Translations under genes and position numbers: made by a program
Source of the DNA: Raphanus sativus
Taxonomy: Eukaryota; Streptophyta; Magnoliopsida; Brassicales; Brassicaceae
DNA length: 64,000 nt
Reading direction: 5' to 3'
NCBI RefSeq assembly: GCF_000801105.2
Contig: NC_079517.1
Location: 2,914,001-2,978,000 of the forward strand
Part shown: in pieces, positions 57,500 through 64,000 of the stretch
Numbering within the stretch: the stretch's first letter is position 1
Layout of the letters: every line of letters starts with the position of its first letter
Notes under the pieces: model-generated
Database searches by the model: none
The model's input: the letters and a program-made list of their open reading frames with translations, nothing else
What the model was told of the DNA's origin: nothing

Positions 57500-59406
57500 C
57501 TAGAGTGGACCCGCCCTACGGGCGGGATGCATATTAACAAAAAGTTAGGTAATCAAAATTAATATTTAATATTAGTTAAATTTTGTATATTATTGTATCT
57601 GAAATGTAAATAAACTATTTATTTCAAAAGTTAGTTCTGATTTTAAAAATAAATACTATTTGTTATTTTTAAATATGATCTTTTCTTTTAAAAAAGTTCA
57701 AGATGAATTTTTTGTTAAGTAATCTATGTTGAATAATTCAAAACAAACCGTGAGGTTTTTTTTTAAATTTTTATTAGTAGAAAAGAAACAAACTTATAAA
57801 TAGATTCACATAGATTTTGTTTCATATTTAATTTTATAAAATTTAGTGGATTATATTATTTTTACTAAATTTAGTTTTTATGGTAGATTATTGTTATAAT
57901 TTTATTAAAATGTATGATTAATTATAAATTTATTTATGAAATATTTATATATTTAATATTACATTTGAACCCAGATAAAAAACTAATTTACATATTTGCT
58001 ACAATGTTTATATTTGATAATCATGTTATTTAAATAACTGATTATAATTTCAAAATACATGCTATTGATTAAATTTTTACAATATAAAATTTAAATTTTA
58101 AATTTCTTAAAAATCAATAGACTATGGTTTTAGTAGGTTTACTGTTTACCAAATAATATTCAATCACCTAAACCATACCAAAATTTAATTTCAACCCAAT
58201 CTAACCCAAAAACCTAATCATAACCTGATTTCTTGGGTTTTTATCTGATCCTTCTTCAGTTCATGATAAAGCCATTTTAACATCTTTGTGTTCAACAAAG
58301 CAGGACTTGATAACTAAAGATCTTACAACTCACTTGGTTTATTTACTCACCATTTGACCCACCTTTTAAAAAAGTTCCAAAAAGGAAAAAAACAAAGCAC
58401 GACGTGATGTTCTTTGTCACAATGCTCTATTGCTCTTCCTTCAGATGCTCCCACTATCAGTCCTTCAGATGCTTCTGTCACAGTAATCCTAATACTAAAT
58501 AGAAAAAGAAAAAAAAAACACCAAAATCAAAATATGAATCTTCGATTGATAAGTCAAAACCAAAGTTAACTATTTTCTCACTGAACCCCCAATCGAAGCA
58601 TAAAACAGCAAAAAGTAGAAGAGTTATCAATCCAGTCGTCATATTATGATTCCCTACCTAATTGGCAATAAAGAAATCATCTCAACGAAGAACCCCGTTC
58701 TCCAACCTCTGTTCTTCGATTCAACCTCAACGAAGAAACAGATTACAGAACAGCGCAAGTGATCGAACCCATCAAGCTATCTCCAGAGATAAAGTCAGCC
58801 GTCTTAGAAGATTCCAGACCATGCTTCCGAAACGCATCGTAAGCGAGCTTTCAACAATGGATCTGATCTCTCATCTGTTTTATCTTATTCTCTCTGCCTG
58901 CAAAACATCAAAACAAAACCTTAATAATCATTCAAATCGGAATCTACAACTTTTCAAGAAATAGATTAAAGGTCATGCGTGAATTGGGAAACAATAACTT
59001 TTCAATAATTAGATTGAAGGGCATGAGTTGCTCGCAGAACCTCAAACTATATAACAGCGGAGATAGCCATTGTTATCACTGGATCTTTTTAAGAAGCTTG
59101 TTATTGAAACAATTGAACAGATGAATTTTCAGAGGATACAACGAACAATTTTATAGTTTAAGATTCAGAGAAGGGGGGATGTATTCATTGATGAAACGTG
59201 ATAGGAGTGGGAGCTATTATTAATGACTCCGTTAGAGACGACGATTGAATTCAGCTAGAGTTTTACACACCGTCTTGCTGCAGATCTAAATGATGCATTG
59301 AATGTGAATTAGTGACAGGTGTCGCGACCACATAAAGTGAATTAGTGACATGGCATCATAGGTGGACACCCCAGGAGGGATAGAAACTGTACTTTATATA
59401 TAAAGA
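57500..59406 (-). mobile_element. non-autonomous Helitron, 1.9 kb
   Basis: A minus-strand element starting TCTTTATATATAAAGTACAG at 59406 (A precedes at 59407) and ending with a perfect 7-bp stem CCCGCCC/GGGCGGG (loop of 3) and CTAG at 57500-57503 with A on plus at 57499. The hairpin is nearly the same as that of the Helitron at 47570-52178, so the two share a 3' family. A GC-richer stretch at about 58430-58960 may be a captured fragment, but I do not recognise it. Confidence 0.8.
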
Positions 59407-59979
59407 TTACATTGTTTTATAATGCTATTCATGTTTAAAAACATACAGTAATCACTACAGGAAATGTGAGTATTAATAGCATCTTACTATAGCGTTTTTG
59501 ACAGTTCTGCTATTATATATCAATACATGTTTTTTTTATAGCGTTTATCAATTTAATACGCTATATTTGTTATCGCGGGAAAATAGAAAATTTTAGCCGC
59601 GTTAATTTGCTAAGTGTAGGGACTTTAACATTGCAGATCCAAAATTAGATGCTATAGTAAATGTAAAATTTTTCTTATTTTAATCAAAATCATTTTAAGT
59701 TAATCTTTGACTATGATTTATACACTAAATAGTTTTTGTCTTTCTTCTTCTCCATACGAAGAAACAAGAGCAAGTCTCAGATTCAATCCACTTTGCTTCC
59801 TCAAATTCTCAGATTTGATCTCTGGCCACCGTCGATTGAAGCTTTACCACCACACTCCTTTTGACACTATCGCTCTTTACCACCACCAGCTCGTCACCAC
59901 CTCACCATCTCTCTCTCTAATTTTGTTTTGATTTGACTGGAAGGTGGGTCGTGAGCAACTGAATTAGGGTTCAGATTAG

Positions 59980-60722
59980 GTTCCCAAGGTCGCTCCTGCT
60001 CCTCGTACGGTTTCTGGGGTTGGAGATGGCGGCATTGATGAAGCAGCGGAGGAGGCTTCGGTGCAGAAGAAACGTGTTTCTCTTCAGAGACAAGCCGCCG
60101 TTACGGTTGAGGCTGCTGAGGATTGCGCTTGGAGGTTTGAATCTGGTGTCAATGAGGTTAGCTTTCTTTACCAATTGCGTTTACTAGTGTTCGTTTGTTT
60201 CCTTGTACAGCTTTCCTCTAAAGATCAGGTTGGTGAAGAGTTGGCTGAGTCCAGCATGAATGTAATGTGCAGAATGTGCTTCTTGGGAGAAAGCCAAGGA
60301 AATGAGAGAGCAAGGAGGATCATTTCTTGTAAAATCTGCGGCAAGAAGTACCATAAGAATTGTGTAAAGTCCTGGGCTCAACATAGAGGTACTCTCATTT
60401 GATTAGTTGCTGTGTCCTACTTTCTCTGGCTTGGTAAGGCTTTTGAAGTCTATAATTGCTGTAAATTGCAGATTTGTTTCACTGGAGTTTATGGAGTTGT
60501 CCCTTTGTGAGGTCAGTTAAGTTCGTTTTCTTCTGTTGCATTTGAATTGTTCTCTGCACTGCCAATGTCTAAGAATGTTTGACTAACTTACGCAGAGTCG
60601 TCATATTCTTTAGGTCTGCCGTAGAACAGGAGATCCTAACAAGTTTGTGTTCTGCAGGAGGTGTGATGCCGCTTACCATTGTGAATCTCTTAACACCAAT
60701 GGCCTAGTTTCTATATTGGTTA
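59980..60722 (+). pseudogene. PHD/RING-type zinc-finger gene fragment within the CACTA element
   Basis: Exon pieces in order. The first (about 59980-60154) encodes VSLQRQAAVTVEAAEDCAW. The second (about 60208-60390) encodes SSMNVMCRMCFLGESQG, then ARRIISCKICGKKYHKNC, then VKSWAQHR. The third (about 60472-60515) encodes DLFHWSLWSCPFVRS. The fourth (60621-60722) encodes VCRRTGDPNKFVFCRRCDAA and YHCES. The Cys/His spacing is that of the plant FYVE/PHD-type proteins related to At3g08020/At3g52100 (from memory). The third piece has lost the CxxC ending, and the remaining fingers are absent after 60722, so the copy is truncated. Confidence 0.82.
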
Positions 60723-61460
60723 GTGACTACCTTTAAAGTACTCCCTTGTCCGTTATCATTGTAGTCTTCTTATACTCTATTACTCGACAGCAACTTCATT
60801 CTCAAAATGTATATAAGTATGGGCTAAGTTTTCTTTTCGATATCAGGCTATTTTGATCATACACATCCCTTGTCGGTTTAGAAATTTCAGCATCCAAGAC
60901 TCTTCACGTTTTGGTAAGTGTTTCAGATGAGAAAGCTTGAAGAAATTATTGTGCTGTGAATAGAGTCAACATTTTTTTTGGAACACGGTGAATAGAGTTA
61001 ACATATACATTTTTTTGCAGATTTCAGATGGATTGCTGAAATATTGCAAGAGTCTGCAAAATCTTTCTCTGCATAACAATCCCACTTTAACGGATGAGTT
61101 TCAGCTTGTGTTATTGTGTATAACATAACAGTGGTGTAAATGTATATAGAGGGAAGGGCTGGACCTTGAAGACTGTCCTCAAAAAGAGCCTCTTGGTCAT
61201 GGGTTCTATGCAGACTTCATTACGGCAACAAAGATACAATACCAGATTTCATCAGCGAGTTTATCTGTTGTATTTTGCAATGAGTTCATGTGTTTTGAAT
61301 ATTTTTGGAAAAGCATATGGTATGTTATGATTTATGTGTTTTATTAGAGTAAATTATATTTATTAATCTTATTGCAATATATATTATAAAAAATTTATCA
61401 CTTCTATTTAGAAATTTGGGGATATATAATTTTAACAAAGTGACTAGCTAGACTTATTTT

Positions 61461-62095
61461 TAACCCCTAACCCCTAAATATATTTAACTCCTAAACCCTA
61501 AATATAATCCTAAAATATAAATTTTAAACTTTTAAACTTTATATAAAAATGTAGTTTGATAAAAATACACTAATGCAACCCGAATCCATCTAATACCCTA
61601 AATATAATACCCTAAACCCTAAAATTCAAACTTAAATGATATTCTAAATACTAGATCTTTAAATAAAATTTTCAGATTTTAAAGCCAAAACTTAAACTTT
61701 AAATCTAATTTAAAAACTCCATTCAAAATATTAAATGTAAACCTTAGATCCTTCATCAAATTCTATACCCTAAATCCTAACTTCAACCATAAACCATTCA
61801 TCCACTAAATATAAATTTCCAATATAAATTTTAAAAGTTTAACAAACTTCAAATCTGAATCTTAATTACAAACTTTTATATAAAACTCTAACTCTTATAC
61901 CAAACTTAAACTCTACATACAAAATCATAAATCCAATCTTTATACTTATATATATATATATATCATACCCTAAATTAATCACAAACCCTAAACTCTAACT
62001 AAATGTTTTAAAGTTATAATTTTTATTAGTTTAAAAATTTAAATTTTAATATCAATTCTCAAATCTAGTACTCTAACCCTAAAATCTAAATGTAT
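61461..62095. repeat. degenerate CCCTAAA-like tract
   Basis: Repeated but imperfect telomere-like heptamers (CCCCTAAATA, AACCCTAAATATAATCC, ACCCTAAACCCTAAAATT, ACAAACCCTAAACTC, TAACCCTAAAATC) are spread over about 630 bp of very AT-rich sequence inside the CACTA element. There is no long perfect array. Confidence 0.6.
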
Positions 62096-63222
62096 ACCAT
62101 AACACAAATCATATACCTTAAATCATATTACATATACTATAAACTCATACTTTTAAACTCTAAATTTTAAATAAAAAATAAATATAACAAAAATTAGAAT
62201 ATAGTTTAATTTTCTATAAATAAATTTAGTTAAACAAATGATGTTACAAATAAAATCTAGTTAAACAAAAAATTATAAGTCTTAAAACAATGATTAAAAA
62301 ATAGTTTTTGATTGGTTAATTTTTGACCATTTGATTGTTTTCAATCTAATGGTCACAGATCAATCTCTGCCAATCCTCGTTCTTTCTCCTTATTGGTCAA
62401 TCTTTTAAAAATCGGGATTACCATTTGTGACCATTGATTGTTTTTGATCGTGTGGCCTAAGATCAATCTTCTGCATCTCTGTCTTTCCATCTCTCTCTCA
62501 CTCACGACTCAATCTTCTCCATCTCTCTCTCTCTCACGATTCAATCTATCCTTTCAATCGTTAAACCTAAAATCACAAAGCCTTCAGAAACGCACAGAGA
62601 TTGACTCTAATCCACCTTTTACGATTCAACCTGTCTGGATACAACACTTTCTTCTCCATCTCTCTCTCTCTCTCTTTCACTCGGCCATGATGAAAGCTTC
62701 GTCGACAACACTTGACTCGAGTCAGATTCGAACCACAAACAGAGATGGCGGAGCAGCGCCGGTGGCAAGGCGGAAGACGGCTGTTCATAAAAAGATGGGG
62801 AGAAGAAGCTTCGATGGTTCAGCTCGCCGGAGATGAATAAAGGGGGAAGTCTCAGCCTCTCTTTGCCGTTAAAGTTCTCTCTCTTTCTCTCTTTGATTTT
62901 TTTTTTGATTTCGGTACACAATGTGGGTCGTGAGCAGAGCTGGTTTGATTTTTTTTTTGTCTCTGAAGTCAAATCATTTATAAGAGTGATTAGGATGTGT
63001 TTTTTGGATTTGGAAAAAGATTTCAACTTTGATTGAGAAAAGCTATGTGAGTTTCTTGCTTTGCTCCTAGCTTTGTGTTCTTAATTAAGATTTCATTGCA
63101 ATCTGATGCGTAATGTCCATTAATCACTGTCATGAGTTATATACATATCATACTCTTAGTTTAGTTATGGTCTTCTTTTGTTTTGATATTTTCTGCAGGT
63201 GACCTTGTGAGTTCACGACAAT

Positions 63223-63498
63223 GGTGGTCACAGATGCTGAAGATCCTTTTGTTGGGGAGATTACTTGTGGAACTTTACTGCAAAATTTGCAGATAAATCT
63301 CTCAACCATAACTTTCTTTCTTACAAACATTGCAAGGCTTTTATTAATTCTTGTGTGGTGTGGATTTTTTTTACAACAGAAATCTTGGATGAAGCTGGTG
63401 AAAGTGATGAGAGAGTGTCTTGTTTACAAGAGAAAATTTGAACAGGCTGCCAAGTCCCGAGCCGAGCTTCTTCAGATCTTGTCTGATGCTAGTGCTTA
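63223..63498 (+). pseudogene. MAP65 microtubule-bundling protein N-terminal fragment
   Basis: The first exon copy (63223-63294) encodes MVVTDAEDPFVGEITCGTLL QNLQ. After an intron-like gap, 63380-63498 encodes EILDEAGESDE, then in another frame ECLVYKRKFEQAAKSRAELL QILSDA, followed by a stop. This is the start of a MAP65 (PRC1/Ase1 family) protein. About ten family residues before ECL are deleted, which causes the frame change. Upstream CT-rich DNA from about 62490 may be its 5' UTR. The piece lies inside the CACTA element and is not functional as MAP65. Confidence 0.85.
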
Positions 63499-64000
63499 AC
63501 TTTCCAGAAAGAGAGGTACAAAAACTTTAGCTGTGACATCTCAAGCCATGGAGATGATGTAAGAGAACATAGGCTTAAGGAGATGGCAGATAAAGCTAGT
63601 GGTGGTGGTGGTGTAGGTGAAGCCGAACAAGAAGAGAAGAAAGAGACGTAGAGCTGTAGATTTTGGTTTATTAGGTTTTGTTTAAATTTTTTAGTTATTA
63701 AATTTTTGGTTTATTTAAGTTTGGTTAATTAGGTTATGTTTTTTTTGGTTTAATGTATAAACTGATTTTATTTGTAAACAAATTTTAATTAATGAATAAA
63801 ATTTAATTTTTAAATTTTGGATTAATTCTAAATTCAATTATATTTGGTTAATTTAGTTTTTATAATTTATTATTAATAAATTTTCGGATAATTTAAAAAC
63901 TAATTAATAACACAAACTATAACTATTAGGTTTTAATAACATTTGTGAAACGTTATTATAAATATTAACAATTGCATAATTAAACACGCTATTGTTGTAC

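Larger units (their letters stand above)
59453..64000. mobile_element. CACTA (En/Spm) element with captured gene pieces, runs off the right edge
   Basis: The left terminus CACTACAGGAAATGTGAG at 59453 is the canonical CACTA-superfamily end. Subterminal motifs TATAGCGTTT and ACGCTATA follow within 130 bp, and ACGCTAT reappears at 63988-63994 near the window edge, consistent with the approaching opposite end. The right terminus and 3-bp target duplication are outside the window. The interior holds gene fragments (PHD-finger, MAP65) and no visible transposase, so it is probably a non-autonomous transduplicating element. Confidence 0.72.

Noticed and set aside
58662..58964. 100-codon open frame inside the Helitron at 57500-59406
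   Set aside because: Low-complexity Ser/Gln/Arg/Asn content, no known family; possibly a degraded captured piece but not supportable as a gene.
62438..63036. Open frames of 130+ codons on both strands
   Set aside because: Driven by CT/GA microsatellite-like sequence that looks like the leader of the captured MAP65 fragment.

Overview
The window is plant nuclear DNA from a Brassicaceae species, most likely tribe Brassiceae (Brassica/Raphanus type). The evidence is AT-rich intergenic DNA, compact multi-exon genes with GT-AG introns, proteins almost identical to Arabidopsis thaliana chromosome 5 products, and Helitrons, MITEs and SINEs of Brassicaceae type. No tRNA, rRNA or CRISPR-like feature was seen.

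Eleven or twelve ordinary genes lie in an order that, from memory of the A. thaliana map, matches At5g14920 down to At5g14750. Left to right they are: the 5' end of a GASA14-like gene (minus), a conserved 172-aa protein (minus), an NHL-repeat membrane protein (minus), potassium transporter KUP8 (minus), cyclic-nucleotide-gated channel CNGC18 (plus), a UGT90A-type glycosyltransferase (minus), pyrroline-5-carboxylate reductase P5CR (plus), an ARM-repeat protein (minus), mitochondrial formate dehydrogenase FDH (minus), a 935-aa PPR protein (plus), plastid L-aspartate oxidase AO (minus) and the MYB regulator WEREWOLF (plus). Exon phases were followed across every intron and close without error. 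The genes are functionally unrelated neighbours; there is no operon.

The accessory material is the notable part. Five Helitrons with recognisable TC and hairpin-CTAG ends, each placed between A and T, were delimited. One lies inside KUP8 intron 3. Two large ones (5.0 and 4.6 kb) sit end to end between AO and WER: one carries an exon-intron copy of a SnRK2 kinase gene, the other an RPA-like start joined to a crooked-neck splicing-factor fragment. Two smaller ones lie downstream of WER. Three of the five contain tandem duplications close to a terminus. From 59.45 kb to the right edge there is a CACTA-type element carrying pieces of a PHD-finger gene and a MAP65 gene. Two MITEs with exact target-site duplications, a third MITE-like element, two SINEs and several short tandem repeats fill other intergenic and intronic DNA.

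The first 7 kb and the promoter-side spacers are AT-rich and hold no gene that I can support.
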